From NCBI RefSeq assembly GCF_001639105.2, contig NZ_CP015285.1, positions 736,501 through 800,500 of the forward strand: DNA of 64,000 bases, given 5' to 3'. The number at the start of each line of letters is the position of its first letter. Position 1 is the stretch's first letter. Below, one piece after another: positions 16,267 through 25,115 of the stretch. Source of the stretch: Azospirillum humicireducens. Lineage in GTDB: Bacteria > Pseudomonadota > Alphaproteobacteria > Azospirillales > Azospirillaceae. The position numbers and the translations under genes were made by a program. A model generated the notes under the pieces. The model did no database searches, was not told the DNA's origin, and was given only the letters and a program-made list of their open reading frames with translations.

Positions 16267-17364
16267 GTGTTTGCGCGGGCAGGACGAACTGATGCGGCGA
16301 TGCCTTCGCCGGTGCGGCTGCTGGGGATCGACCCCGGTCTGCGCCACACCGGCTGGGGCATCATCGACGTGGCGGGCAACCGTCTGAGCCACGTCGCCGA
16401 CGGCGCGGTGCATTCCGACGACTCCTGTCCGCTGGCCGAGCGGCTTTTGCAGCTCCACGACGCCCTGTCGGCGGTGGTGGAGCGCTACCGCCCCGACGAG
16501 GCGGCGGTGGAGGAGACCTTCGTCAACAGCAACGCGGTCTCGACGCTCAAGCTGGGTCAGGCCCGCGCCGTGGCGCTGCTGGTGCCGGCCCAGGCCGGGC
16601 TGGCGGTGGCGGAATACGCCAACAACATGGTGAAGAAGGCGGTCGTCGGCCAGGGCCGCGCCGAGAAGGCGCAGGTCCAGACAATGGTGCGCCTGCTGCT
16701 GCCCGGCTGCGAGATCGGCTCGCCGGACGCCGCCGATGCGCTGGCCGTGGCGATCTGCCACGCGCACCACCGCGCAAGCTGGACGATGTGGCGGAAGAAC
16801 GCCGAAGCGCCGCGACAAACCCTCTCCCCCCCGGGGAGAGGGCAGGGTGAGGGGGACGCGCGGCGCGCCTCTCCCAAGACTCCACGCAACGCTTCCCCCT
16901 CACCCCGACCCTCTCCCCGGGGGGGAGAGGGGGATAGTCCCCTGGGGGAAGTGGGGGATATGGCGCGGGTTGCGAAAGCGAAGCCCACTGAATACACAAC
17001 GGGACGCGCGCGCGACCTGCGGATGAACGCCACGGATGTGGAAAAGATCGTCTGGCAGAAGCTGCGCAATGCCCAGCTCGGCGCGAAATTCCGGCGGCAG
17101 GAACCCATCCTCGGCTTCGTCGCTGACTTCGTCGCCCATGACCATCGCCTGATCGTCGAACTGGACGGCGGCCAGCATGCCGAGCAGCGCGCCGCCCATG
17201 ACGAGAGGCGGTCGCGCATGCTGGAGCAGGCCGGCTTCCGCATCCTGCGCTTCTGGAACACCGACGTGATCGACAACCTTGACGCCGTGCTGGAAACCAT
17301 CCGCGCGCGTCTCGAAGAGACCCCCATTCTTCGCAGCCAGCCCTCGGGCCGGGAGTTCCCATGA
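16267..17364 (+). CDS. ruvC: RuvC resolvase fused in frame to a DUF559 nuclease domain
   Basis: 365-aa predicted fusion; RuvC alone is usually about 170-180 aa. Residues ~16-170 are a complete RuvC, the Holliday-junction endonuclease, with catalytic acids D22 (GIDPG), E82/E83 (VEETFV), D154 and D157 ([17 protein letters not shown]). Residues ~183-231 are a low-complexity Pro/Gly/Arg linker encoded by a palindromic repeat pair. Residues 232-350 match DUF559 (COG2852): [31 protein letters not shown], then D287, E299 and Q304 in the ADF...[11 protein letters not shown] region, and [10 protein letters not shown]. The start is GTG 16267 after GGCGGAGAGCGGG, or ATG 16300. The stop overlaps ruvA by four bases (ATGA). 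A separate start at ATG 16960 for the nuclease part is possible. Confidence 0.85.
   Translation: MFARAGRTDAAMPSPVRLLGIDPGLRHTGWGIIDVAGNRLSHVADGAVHSDDSCPLAERLLQLHDALSAVVERYRPDEAAVEETFVNSNAVSTLKLGQARAVALLVPAQAGLAVAEYANNMVKKAVVGQGRAEKAQVQTMVRLLLPGCEIGSPDAADALAVAICHAHHRASWTMWRKNAEAPRQTLSPPGRGQGEGDARRASPKTPRNASPSPRPSPRGGEGDSPLGEVGDMARVAKAKPTEYTTGRARDLRMNATDVEKIVWQKLRNAQLGAKFRRQEPILGFVADFVAHDHRLIVELDGGQHAEQRAAHDERRSRMLEQAGFRILRFWNTDVIDNLDAVLETIRARLEETPILRSQPSGREFP
16820..16934. repeat. Inverted doublet of the CCCTCTCCCC palindromic repeat, inside the ruvC frame
   Basis: Unit A (16820-16855) is a CCCTCTCCCC...GGGGAGAGGG hairpin followed by CAGGGTGAGGGGG. Unit B (about 16893-16934) is the mirror image, CCCCCTCACCCCGA followed by the hairpin. 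The tails face inwards, opposite to the arrangement at 28.6 and 37.9 kb. The doublet is translated as the linker between RuvC and the DUF559 domain. Confidence 0.85.
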
Positions 17365-17987
17365 TCGCCAAGCTGACCGGCATCGTCGATTCCACCGGCA
17401 CCGACTGGGTCGTGCTCGACGTGAACGGCGTCGGTTACCTGCTGTCCTGCTCCAACCGCACGCTGTCGCGCATGGTGACGGGAGAGCGCGTGTCGCTGGT
17501 GGTCGAGACCTTCATCCGCGAGGAACGCATCGTCCTGCACGGCTTCGGCGATCAGGCCGAGCGGGAGTGGTTCAAGCTGCTGACCACCATCCAGGGCGTC
17601 GGCGCCCGGCTGGCGCTGTCGATCCTGGGCGTGCTCGACCCCGACCAACTGACCCGCGCCATCGCGTCGCAGGACAAGACCGCGCTGGTGCGCGCCGACG
17701 GCGTCGGGCCGAAGGTGGCGGCGCGCATCCTCAACGAACTGAAGGACAAGGTCGGCAATCTGGCGCTCGGTCCCGCCGCCAGCGCGGGCGCGCCGGCCGG
17801 CAAGGGTGCGCCTGCCGCCGTTCCCGGTGCCAGCCCGGCGCTGGCCGATGCGGTGTCGGCGCTGGTCAATCTCGGCTATGGCCGGTCGGAGGCCTTCGGC
17901 GCGGTCGTCGCCGCCGGGCGGGTGCTGGGCGATGACGCCGGCGTGTCCGATCTGATCCGCCAGGGCCTCAAGGAACTGAGCCAATGA
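17361..17987 (+). CDS. ruvA: Holliday junction branch migration protein RuvA
   Basis: 208-aa junction-binding subunit that tetramerises on four-way junctions and loads RuvB. It starts [20 protein letters not shown] (OB-fold domain I), with helix-hairpin-helix motifs around [19 protein letters not shown] (about 71-89) and [18 protein letters not shown] (about 112-129). A Gly/Ala/Pro-rich linker leads to the C-terminal RuvB-binding domain ([13 protein letters not shown]). It overlaps ruvC and ruvB by four bases at either end. Confidence 0.96.
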   Translation: MIAKLTGIVDSTGTDWVVLDVNGVGYLLSCSNRTLSRMVTGERVSLVVETFIREERIVLHGFGDQAEREWFKLLTTIQGVGARLALSILGVLDPDQLTRAIASQDKTALVRADGVGPKVAARILNELKDKVGNLALGPAASAGAPAGKGAPAAVPGASPALADAVSALVNLGYGRSEAFGAVVAAGRVLGDDAGVSDLIRQGLKELSQ

Positions 17988-19057
17988 GCGACCCCAATTC
18001 TGATCGTCTGGTCCAGCCGGGTCAGGGCCACGGCGATTCGGGCGAGGCGTCGATCCGTCCGCTGTCGCTCGCCGAGTTCATCGGTCAGCGCCAGGCGCGC
18101 GAGAACCTGTCGATCTTCATTCAGGCCGCGCGATCCCGCAACGAGGCGCTGGACCATGTGCTGTTGTTCGGCCCGCCGGGGCTGGGCAAGACCACGCTGG
18201 CGCAGATCGTCGCGCGCGAGCTTGGGGTGGGGTTCCGCGCAACCTCCGGGCCGGTCATCGCGCGGGCCGGCGATCTGGCGGCGCTGCTGACCAACCTGCA
18301 GCCGCACGACGTCCTCTTCATCGACGAGATTCATCGCCTTAATCCCGCCGTGGAAGAGGTGCTCTATCCCGCCATGGAGGATTTCCAGCTCGACCTCATC
18401 ATCGGCGAAGGCCCGTCGGCGCGGTCCATCCGGATCGACCTGCCGCCCTTCACCCTTGTCGGCGCCACGACGCGCAGCGGCCTGATCACGCGGCCCCTGC
18501 GCGAACGCTTCGGCATTCCCGTGCGCCTGCAGTTCTATGAGCCGGACGAGCTGGAGCTGATCGTGCGCCGCGCCGCCGGGGTGCTCGGCATGGGCATCAC
18601 GCCCGAGGGCGCGCGCGAGATCGCCAACCGGTCGCGCGGGACGCCGCGAGTCTCGGGCCGGCTGCTGCGCCGGGTGCGTGATTTCGCCGCAGTCGCCGGC
18701 GTCGAGGAGGTCGACAAGCGCGTCGCCGATGCAGCATTGACCCGGCTGGAGGTCGACCGGCTGGGACTCGACAGCATGGACCGCCGCTATCTCGGGCTTG
18801 TCGCCAACAATTACGGCGGCGGGCCGGTCGGCGTGGAGACGCTGGGGGCGGCGCTGGGAGAGCAGCGCGACGTGCTGGAGGAGGTGGTCGAACCCTACCT
18901 GATCCAGCAGGGCTTCCTGCAGCGCACCCCGCGCGGGCGCATGCTGACCGACCAGGGTTTCCGTTATCTCGGCCTCAACCCGCCGAACGCGCCGCTCCGG
19001 CAGCTCGACCTGCTGGACCGGGTTCCCGACCCGACGGACGAGGACGGCGATGAGTGA
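17984..19057 (+). CDS. ruvB: Holliday junction branch migration helicase RuvB
   Basis: 357-aa AAA+ hexameric motor driving branch migration. Walker A is [12 protein letters not shown] (about 55-66), Walker B is [12 protein letters not shown] (about 107-118), sensor 1 is [11 protein letters not shown], and the arginine-finger region is LRERFGI. The C-terminal winged helix contains [17 protein letters not shown] and [16 protein letters not shown]. It overlaps ruvA by four bases and the thioesterase gene by eight. Confidence 0.97.
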   Translation: MSDPNSDRLVQPGQGHGDSGEASIRPLSLAEFIGQRQARENLSIFIQAARSRNEALDHVLLFGPPGLGKTTLAQIVARELGVGFRATSGPVIARAGDLAALLTNLQPHDVLFIDEIHRLNPAVEEVLYPAMEDFQLDLIIGEGPSARSIRIDLPPFTLVGATTRSGLITRPLRERFGIPVRLQFYEPDELELIVRRAAGVLGMGITPEGAREIANRSRGTPRVSGRLLRRVRDFAAVAGVEEVDKRVADAALTRLEVDRLGLDSMDRRYLGLVANNYGGGPVGVETLGAALGEQRDVLEEVVEPYLIQQGFLQRTPRGRMLTDQGFRYLGLNPPNAPLRQLDLLDRVPDPTDEDGDE

Positions 19058-19529
19058 CGCTCCCGCACTCTCCGGCTGGTTCGCGGAGGACGGCACCCAC
19101 CGCTATCCGCTGCGGGTCTATTACGAGGACACCGACGCCGGCGGCATTGTCTACCACGCCAATTACCTGCGATTCGCGGAGCGGGCGCGCACGGAAATGC
19201 TCTATCTGATGGGCTTCCGTCAGAAAGAGATGGCCGAGGGCTCGGGCGATGTCACAGGTGTGTCATTTGCGGTACGGCGCCTGACCATCGATTTTGACGC
19301 GCCTGCCAAGCTGGAGGACACGCTTGAAGTGGAAACCCGAATCGTCGATATCCGCGGTGCCTCCTTCGCAGTTGCACAAGTCATCCGCCGCGACGGTCGC
19401 GTGCTGGCGCGCGCCGACCTGCAGCTGGTGACGATCAACCGGGCCGGGCGGGCCGTGCGCCTGCCGGACCCGGTGAAAGCGGCGATGGAGACGCTGTACG
19501 CAAGGCAAAGCGCCTCTTCGCCACCCTGA
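19050..19529 (+). CDS. ybgC: Tol-Pal system-associated acyl-CoA thioesterase YbgC
   Basis: 159-aa hot-dog thioesterase. The family active-site stretch [20 protein letters not shown] (about 25-44) holds the catalytic Asp. It heads the tol-pal block in most Proteobacteria and may act on acyl-CoA or acyl carrier protein at the membrane. It overlaps the end of ruvB by 8 bases and is followed 58 bases later by tolQ. Confidence 0.92.
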   Translation: MSDAPALSGWFAEDGTHRYPLRVYYEDTDAGGIVYHANYLRFAERARTEMLYLMGFRQKEMAEGSGDVTGVSFAVRRLTIDFDAPAKLEDTLEVETRIVDIRGASFAVAQVIRRDGRVLARADLQLVTINRAGRAVRLPDPVKAAMETLYARQSASSPP

Positions 19530-19587
19530 TCTTCTGATTTCTCTTCCACCTCCCCGTGCCAACAGCGCAAACGCGAGACTGACTGCG

Positions 19588-20322
19588 ATGGACGCCCTGC
19601 AAACCGCCCAACTGGCCGGCAACGCCGCCGCCACGACGGCACATGAGATCACCATGCTCGGCCTGTTCTGGCAGGCCGATGCGGTCGTCAAGATCGTGAT
19701 GCTGATGCTCATCGTCGCCTCGGTCTGGTGCTGGGCGATCATCATCGAGAAGCTGATGCGCATCCGCCGCCTGAACGCCCAGGCCGACGCCTTCGAGGAG
19801 GCGTTCTGGTCCGGCGGCTCGCTGGATGCGCTCTATGACCGCATCGGCCAAGCGCCGGCCGACCCGATGGCCGCGACCTTCGCCGCCGGCATGCGCGAGT
19901 GGCGCCACGCCGCCGATCGCGGCATCGCCGGAACCATGAAGGGCTCGCTGCAGCAGCGGGTGGAGCGGGTGATGGCTGTGACCATCGGCCGCGAGATGGC
20001 GCGGGCCGAACGCTACATGACCTTCCTGGCTTCGGTCGGCTCCACCGCTCCCTTCATCGGCCTGTTCGGCACGGTGTGGGGCATCATGAACTCCTTCACC
20101 TCCATCGCCGGTTCGGGCAACACCAGCCTCGCCGTGGTGGCGCCCGGCATCGCCGAGGCACTGTTCGCCACCGCCATGGGCCTGCTGGCCGCCATCCCGG
20201 CGGTGCTCTCCTACAACAAGTTCTCCACCGATCTCGGCCGCTACGCCGACCGGCTGGACACCTTCTCGGGCGAGTTCTCGGCGATCCTGTCGCGCCACCT
20301 CGAGGAGCGGGGAGCCGCCTGA
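19588..20322 (+). CDS. tolQ: Tol-Pal system protein TolQ
   Basis: 244-aa inner-membrane protein of the proton-driven TolQR motor. Three transmembrane segments are visible: [20 protein letters not shown] (about 32-51), [20 protein letters not shown] near 145-165, and the [21 protein letters not shown] region near 178-200. The conserved [10 protein letters not shown] and [16 protein letters not shown] patterns match TolQ/ExbB. tolR starts 4 bases after its stop. The next genes complete the system. Confidence 0.95.
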   Translation: MDALQTAQLAGNAAATTAHEITMLGLFWQADAVVKIVMLMLIVASVWCWAIIIEKLMRIRRLNAQADAFEEAFWSGGSLDALYDRIGQAPADPMAATFAAGMREWRHAADRGIAGTMKGSLQQRVERVMAVTIGREMARAERYMTFLASVGSTAPFIGLFGTVWGIMNSFTSIAGSGNTSLAVVAPGIAEALFATAMGLLAAIPAVLSYNKFSTDLGRYADRLDTFSGEFSAILSRHLEERGAA

Positions 20323-20325
20323 ACC

Positions 20326-20808
20326 ATGGCCGGACAACTCGCAGGCAAATCCCACGGGCGCGGCAAGCGCCGGGGCTATCGCGCGATGGCCGAGATCAAC
20401 ATGACGCCCTTCATCGACGTCATGCTGGTCCTGCTGATCGTCTTCATGGTGGCCGCCCCGATGCTGACCGTCGGCGTGCCGGTCGACCTGCCCAAGACCA
20501 ATGCCGCTCCGCTGGAGCAGCAGAAGGATCCGCTGTTCGTCACGGTGCAGACCGACGGCCGCGTCTTCGTGCAGGAGACGCCGGTCGAACTGACCAACAT
20601 GGTGCCGCTGCTGATCGCCGTGACCAACAACAACCCGGAGGCCCGCATCCTGGTTCGCGGCGATGCCAAGATCGCCTATGGCAAGATGCTGGAGGTGATG
20701 GGCACCATGAGCGCCGCCGGCTTCAAGAAGGTCGGACTGGTCGCCGAGATGCCGAACGGTGCGACCGCGACCAGCACGCGGGTCGGCGCACCCAAGCCGG
20801 CGCATTGA
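20326..20808 (+). CDS. tolR: Tol-Pal system protein TolR
   Basis: 160-aa single-span protein of the TolQR stator. The membrane helix with its proton-path aspartate reads [20 protein letters not shown] (about 26-45). The periplasmic domain follows ([20 protein letters not shown] and [20 protein letters not shown]). An Arg/Lys-rich N terminus gives N-in topology. It is transcribed with tolQ and tolA. Confidence 0.94.
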   Translation: MAGQLAGKSHGRGKRRGYRAMAEINMTPFIDVMLVLLIVFMVAAPMLTVGVPVDLPKTNAAPLEQQKDPLFVTVQTDGRVFVQETPVELTNMVPLLIAVTNNNPEARILVRGDAKIAYGKMLEVMGTMSAAGFKKVGLVAEMPNGATATSTRVGAPKPAH

Positions 20809-20824
20809 GGCGGGCGGAACTCCC

Positions 20825-22012
20825 ATGCGCAAGCCCCTGATCGCATCGGCGGTGCTGCACGTCGCGCTGGTCGCGCTGATGGTGCTCGGCATGCCGCCCA
20901 GCGATCGCAAGCTCGAAATCGCCTCCTCGATCCCGATCGAGATCGTCGACGTCGGCGAGATCACCGAAGCCGCCCGCGTCGAGAAGGGCGAGCCGAAGCC
21001 GGCCGCCAGCGCTGCGGCCCGACCGCCCGTGCCGGAAGCGAAGCCCGCCCCGCCGGCTCCCGAGCCGCCGGACGAGGAGGACGAACCGCCACCGCCGCCT
21101 CCGCCGCCGACGAAGACGCCGGAGCCGCCGAAGGTCGCCCAGGTGCCGCCCCCCCCGCGCGAGCCCACGCCGCCGCCCAAGCCGGCCCCGACGCCGCCAC
21201 CCCCTCCGCCACCCCCTCCGCCGCCGCCCCCGGATCCGGCGCCGTCACCGACTCCCAAGCCGCCGGAGCCGCCGAAGCCTGAGCCTCCGAAACCGGAGCC
21301 GCCCAAGCCCGAGCCGCCCAAGCCCGAGCCTCCCAAGCCGGAACCGAAGAAGCCCGAACCCCCGAAGCCGGAACCGCCCAAGCCGGAGCCGCCGAAGGTC
21401 GAGCCGAAAAAGCCGGAGCCGCACAAGGAGCCGCCGAAGGAGGTTGTGAAAGCCGAGCCGAAGAAGACGGAGGCTCCCGCCAAGCAGCCGGAGAAACCGT
21501 CGGCCAAGACCGACCCGCTGTCCGACCTGCTGTCGAACGTCGGGAAGATCAAGCCGTCGGACAGCCCGAAGGCTGACGGCAAGGCATCGGCCAGCGCCAA
21601 CAGCGACGCCAAGCCCAGCCAGAAGACCGCCTCGGCGGCTCCTGCCGGGGCGGCGAAGGCGACGAACGGACCCGACAGGCCGTTCAAGCCGTCGGGCCGT
21701 GCGCTGGACGCCATCCGCGGGCAGCTCAGCAAGAACTGGAACTTCGACAGCGGCCGCAAGGACGCCGCGTCGATGCAGATCGAGATCCATGTGGAGGTCG
21801 GCCGCGACCACAGCGTGGTCCGCGCCTGGATCGACGACAAGTACCGGTCGCGCTACATGAGCGACGCCGCCTTCCGCGCGTCGGCGGACGCCGCCGTGCG
21901 CGCGGTCAAGCGGTCGAGCCCGCTGGAGTTGCTTTCCAGCGAGTTCACGGCTGACACTTATGAAAGCTGGCGCTACATCGTGTTCAATTTCGACCCGAGG
22001 GACATGTTCTGA
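20825..22012 (+). CDS. tolA: TolA-type protein with long proline-rich spacer
   Basis: 395-aa periplasm-spanning protein linking the TolQR motor to Pal/TolB. The N-terminal helix ([20 protein letters not shown]) anchors it. Residues ~45-230 are a Pro/Lys/Glu-rich rod, including a run of 13 prolines and tandem PPKPE units, and residues ~290-395 form the C-terminal TolA/TonB-like domain ending NFDPRDMF. The spacer is polyproline-type, not the Ala/Lys-rich helix of E. coli TolA. Many PPP motifs imply EF-P-dependent translation. ATG 20825 is preceded by GGCGGGCGGAAC; a longer upstream frame is antisense-like overlap with tolR. Confidence 0.9.
   Translation: MRKPLIASAVLHVALVALMVLGMPPSDRKLEIASSIPIEIVDVGEITEAARVEKGEPKPAASAAARPPVPEAKPAPPAPEPPDEEDEPPPPPPPPTKTPEPPKVAQVPPPPREPTPPPKPAPTPPPPPPPPPPPPPDPAPSPTPKPPEPPKPEPPKPEPPKPEPPKPEPPKPEPKKPEPPKPEPPKPEPPKVEPKKPEPHKEPPKEVVKAEPKKTEAPAKQPEKPSAKTDPLSDLLSNVGKIKPSDSPKADGKASASANSDAKPSQKTASAAPAGAAKATNGPDRPFKPSGRALDAIRGQLSKNWNFDSGRKDAASMQIEIHVEVGRDHSVVRAWIDDKYRSRYMSDAAFRASADAAVRAVKRSSPLELLSSEFTADTYESWRYIVFNFDPRDMF
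21255..21430 (+). repeat. Tandem 15-bp repeats encoding PPKPE in tolA
   Basis: Imperfect 15-base units of the type CCCAAGCCCGAGCCG repeat about ten times, encoding PPKPE/PKPEP, with KKPEP variants interspersed. Synonymous differences between units show they are not all recent copies. Length variation among strains would be expected here. Confidence 0.85.
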
Positions 22013-22014
22013 CC

Positions 22015-23367
22015 ATGACGACGAAGACGAGGCTTCTGTTGAAGCTGGCCGGGGCCACCGGCGCGCTTCTCCTCTCCCTCGGCGTTGCCGCTCCGCAGGA
22101 GGCGCGCGCCGAGTTGCGCATCGACATCACGCGGGGCGTGTCCGAACCGCTGCCCATCGCGATCACCAGCTTTGCCGGTGCGGGCGGGCGCGATGCGCAG
22201 ATGGGCGCCGACATCTCCAAGGTCATCTCCGACGACCTGGAGCGCTCCGGCCTGTTCAAGCCGCTGGACCCGCGTGGCTTCCTCCAGACGCCGGACCAAC
22301 TGAGGACCGGCGAGCCGCGCTACCAGGACTGGAAGGCGCTGGGTGCCCAGGCGCTGGTCGCCGGCAACACCACGACGGGCGCCGACGGCCGCATGAAGGT
22401 CGATTTCCGCCTGTGGGACGTTGCCGCCGGCCAGTACATGCAGGGGCTGAGCTACAGCGCCTCGCCGCAGGAATGGCGCCGCATCGCCCACATCGTCGCC
22501 GACGCCATCTACAAGCGACTGACCGGCGAGGACGGCTATTTCGACACGCGCATCGTCTATGTCGCCGAATCTGGCCCGGCGAACGCGCGCAAGAAGCAGC
22601 TGGCCATCATGGACCAGGACAGCGCCAACCATCAGTTCCTGACCGACGGGCAGACGCTCGTCCTGACGCCGCGCTTCTCGCCGACGTCCCAGGAAATCAC
22701 GTACATGTCGTACTTCAACAAGAAGCCGCGCGTGTACCTGTTCAACATCGACACCGGCCGCCAGGAGGTCCTGGGCGACTTCCCCGGCATGACCTTCGCC
22801 CCGCGCTTCTCGCCGGACGGCAACAAGGTCATCATGTCGATGGCCCAGAACGGCAACACCGACATCTATACGCTGGACCTGCGCACCCGCCGCCAGACCC
22901 AGCTGACCGACGCGCCGGGCATCGATACCGGTCCCAGCTATTCGCCGGACGGGCAGCGGATCGTCTTCGAATCGGACCGCGGCGGCACCCAGCAGCTCTA
23001 CACCATGAGCGCCGACGGGTCCGGCGTGAAGCGGCTGACCTTCGGCGAAGGCCGCTACGGCACGCCGGTGTGGTCGCCGCGCGGCGACCTGATCGCATTC
23101 ACGCGCCAGCGTGGTAGCAGCTTTGCAATCGGCGTAATCCGTCCGGATGGGACGGGGGAACGAATCCTGACCGAAGCCTTCCATGTCGAAGGTCCGACCT
23201 GGGCGCCGAACGGCCGTGTTCTCATGTTCTTCAAGGACTTGCCGTCGGGCGACGGCCGCGGGCGCAATGCCAAGCTGTACAGCATCGACATCACCGGCGC
23301 CAACGAGCGCCGCGTCAGCAGCCCGGTCGATGCATCGGACCCCGCATGGTCGCCCTTGATTCCCTAG
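22015..23367 (+). CDS. tolB: Tol-Pal system beta-propeller protein TolB
   Basis: 450-aa periplasmic protein. The signal peptide ends near [15 protein letters not shown]. The N-terminal domain ([14 protein letters not shown]) is followed by a six-bladed WD40-like propeller with repeated motifs such as [27 protein letters not shown] and [13 protein letters not shown]. It binds Pal through the propeller. Two bases separate it from tolA. Confidence 0.96.
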   Translation: MTTKTRLLLKLAGATGALLLSLGVAAPQEARAELRIDITRGVSEPLPIAITSFAGAGGRDAQMGADISKVISDDLERSGLFKPLDPRGFLQTPDQLRTGEPRYQDWKALGAQALVAGNTTTGADGRMKVDFRLWDVAAGQYMQGLSYSASPQEWRRIAHIVADAIYKRLTGEDGYFDTRIVYVAESGPANARKKQLAIMDQDSANHQFLTDGQTLVLTPRFSPTSQEITYMSYFNKKPRVYLFNIDTGRQEVLGDFPGMTFAPRFSPDGNKVIMSMAQNGNTDIYTLDLRTRRQTQLTDAPGIDTGPSYSPDGQRIVFESDRGGTQQLYTMSADGSGVKRLTFGEGRYGTPVWSPRGDLIAFTRQRGSSFAIGVIRPDGTGERILTEAFHVEGPTWAPNGRVLMFFKDLPSGDGRGRNAKLYSIDITGANERRVSSPVDASDPAWSPLIP

Positions 23368-23517
23368 TGGAGTAGCCCTATTTTGCGGCCACGCGAGAGC
23401 AATGCTCAAGACTTAGGCCGGATGTTGTCTTTTCGTCGGGGCTTGGCGGAAAGAAGCGGCTCTCGCGGAGACTATTATCCGGTCAATCAACAAGTTTCGT
23501 TCAAGGGGTCCCTGAAC

Positions 23518-23988
23518 ATGCGTATGAAGTTCCTCGCCCTCGCCGCGGTCGCTCTGCTCGCCGCTTGCGAATCCACTCCGAACGACGCCGCCAACGGCGC
23601 GAACACCGGTGCCCAGCAGTCGTCGGTCCGTCCGGGCTCGGCGGAAGATTTCGTCGTCAACGTCGGCGACCGCGTCTTCTTCGGCCTGGACCGCTACGAC
23701 CTGTCGCCGGAAGCCCGCGCCACCCTGGACCGCCAGGCCAAGTGGCTGCAGACCTACGGCTCGGTCACCGTCACCGTCGAGGGCCATGCCGACGAGCGCG
23801 GCACCCGCGAGTACAACCTGGCCCTGGGTGAGCGCCGCGCCAACTCGGTGAAGAACTACCTGGCCGCCAAGGGCATCACCGCCAACCGCGTCAATGTCGT
23901 GTCCTACGGCAAGGAGCGTCCGGCGGTTGTTGGCTCGAACGAGGCCGCCTGGTCGCAGAACCGCCGTGGCGTGACCGTCGTCAACTGA
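23518..23988 (+). CDS. pal: Peptidoglycan-associated lipoprotein Pal
   Basis: 156-aa outer-membrane lipoprotein. The lipobox is LLAAC at about 14-18 after a short signal peptide. The OmpA-like domain includes VFFGLDRYDLSPEAR, VTVEGHADERGTREYNLALG and VNVVSYGKERP, with the peptidoglycan-binding D and R of the NxxLSxxRA-like region (LGERRANSVKNYL). Start ATG 23518; a second ATG two codons later is also possible. The 150 bases after tolB suggest a promoter of its own. Confidence 0.96.
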   Translation: MRMKFLALAAVALLAACESTPNDAANGANTGAQQSSVRPGSAEDFVVNVGDRVFFGLDRYDLSPEARATLDRQAKWLQTYGSVTVTVEGHADERGTREYNLALGERRANSVKNYLAAKGITANRVNVVSYGKERPAVVGSNEAAWSQNRRGVTVVN

Positions 23989-24022
23989 TGACGCCGGTCC
24001 CCGTCTGACGGGGATTGAAGGC

Positions 24023-24064
24023 AAGGCGCCGCCGCCGGGCAACCGGTGCGGCGCCTTTTCTTTT
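24023..24064 (+). terminator. Intrinsic terminator after pal
   Basis: AAGGCGCCGC (24023-24032) pairs with GCGGCGCCTT (24048-24057) and is followed by TTCTTTT. It is 35 bases after the pal stop and separates pal from cpoB. Confidence 0.88.
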
Positions 24065-24225
24065 GGCGGCGGCACGTTCCGGCTGGGGCATAGGACGACG
24101 GCGGTTCTTTGCGCCGCTGCGAAACTTCTGCTAAACAGCGGCCATTGCGTCGCCTTTTTCGTTTGCCATGGTCGCCGGGGGTGCTTCCGCCCTCCGGCCT
24201 CAGATCTCCTCAGGATCCCACGCGC

Positions 24226-25077
24226 ATGACCCACATCCGTCCCGTCGCCGCCCTTCTGCTGGGTGGCATGCTCGCGGCAAGTCCCGCACTGGCCCAGTCG
24301 AAGGGGCAGATCGAGCGGCTGCACTCGCTGGAAACGCAGGTCGCGGCGCTTGGCGGGCCGGTGGAGGTGGCGCAGCTGTCGCCCTCCGTCGCGGCGGATT
24401 TCGAGATCCGGTTGCAGAACCTGGAGCGCTCGATGCAGGAGCTGACCGGCAAGTACGAGGAATCGACCTATCAGATCACGCAGCTGCGCGACCGTCTGGA
24501 GAAGGTCAACGCCGACATCGATTTCCGCCTGAAGGATCTGGAGAAGGGCGGCAGCGCCATGGGTGGCGCCATGGGCGGTGCGATGTCCGACTCCGCGCCG
24601 CCGAAGGCCGCCGCCAAGACCGACGACAGGAAGTCCGCCGACAAGCCGGCGCAGACCGCCGCCGCCAACCCGCCCTCCACCGCCGGGTTGTCGCCGGAAA
24701 AGCAGTATGAGCAGGCCTTCGAGCTGCTGCGCAATTCCGACTATGACCGGGCGGAAAAGGCGCTTCAGGAGTTCATCGTCAAGAACAAGAGCCATGCCTA
24801 TGCCGGCAACGCGCAGTATTGGCTCGGCGAGAGCTATTACGTCCGCAAGAAATATCCGGATGCGGCCCAGGCGTTCGGCGAGGTGCTGTCCAAGTACAGG
24901 ACCAATCCCAAGGCCCCCGACAGCCTGCTGAAGCTGGGCATGACGCTGCAGGAGATGAACCGCAAGTCGGATGCCTGCACCGCCTTCAACCAGCTGTTGA
25001 CCAAGTTTCCCGAAGCCTCGGCCAACGTCAAGCGCCGCGCCGATACGGAGCGCAAGCGTCTGAATTGCCCGGCCTGA
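24226..25077 (+). CDS. cpoB: Cell division coordinator CpoB (YbgF)
   Basis: 283-aa periplasmic protein coordinating Tol-Pal with peptidoglycan synthesis. A signal peptide ending SPALAQS is followed by an N-terminal coiled coil (residues ~25-110, with LQNLERSMQELTGKYEE) that forms trimers in homologues. A linker rich in Ala, Gly and Lys leads to three TPR repeats (EQAFELLRNSDYDRAEKALQ, AQYWLGESYYVRKKYPDAAQ, LLKLGMTLQEMNRKSDACTA). Start ATG 24226 fits the signal peptide. Confidence 0.93.
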   Translation: MTHIRPVAALLLGGMLAASPALAQSKGQIERLHSLETQVAALGGPVEVAQLSPSVAADFEIRLQNLERSMQELTGKYEESTYQITQLRDRLEKVNADIDFRLKDLEKGGSAMGGAMGGAMSDSAPPKAAAKTDDRKSADKPAQTAAANPPSTAGLSPEKQYEQAFELLRNSDYDRAEKALQEFIVKNKSHAYAGNAQYWLGESYYVRKKYPDAAQAFGEVLSKYRTNPKAPDSLLKLGMTLQEMNRKSDACTAFNQLLTKFPEASANVKRRADTERKRLNCPA

Positions 25078-25115
25078 TTGCCGACGGCACCGCCGGGCAG
25101 GGCGACTCCGCTCCG

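Noticed and set aside
21255-21430. Regular repeats as a CRISPR array
   Set aside because: The units are 15 bp, contiguous and in coding frame (PPKPE), without spacers; no cas genes are present.
19435-21840. Minus-strand 801-codon frame with a Gly-rich, FGGSG-repetitive protein
   Set aside because: The repeats are the antisense of the TolA polyproline spacer and of tolQ/tolR; not an independent gene or adhesin.
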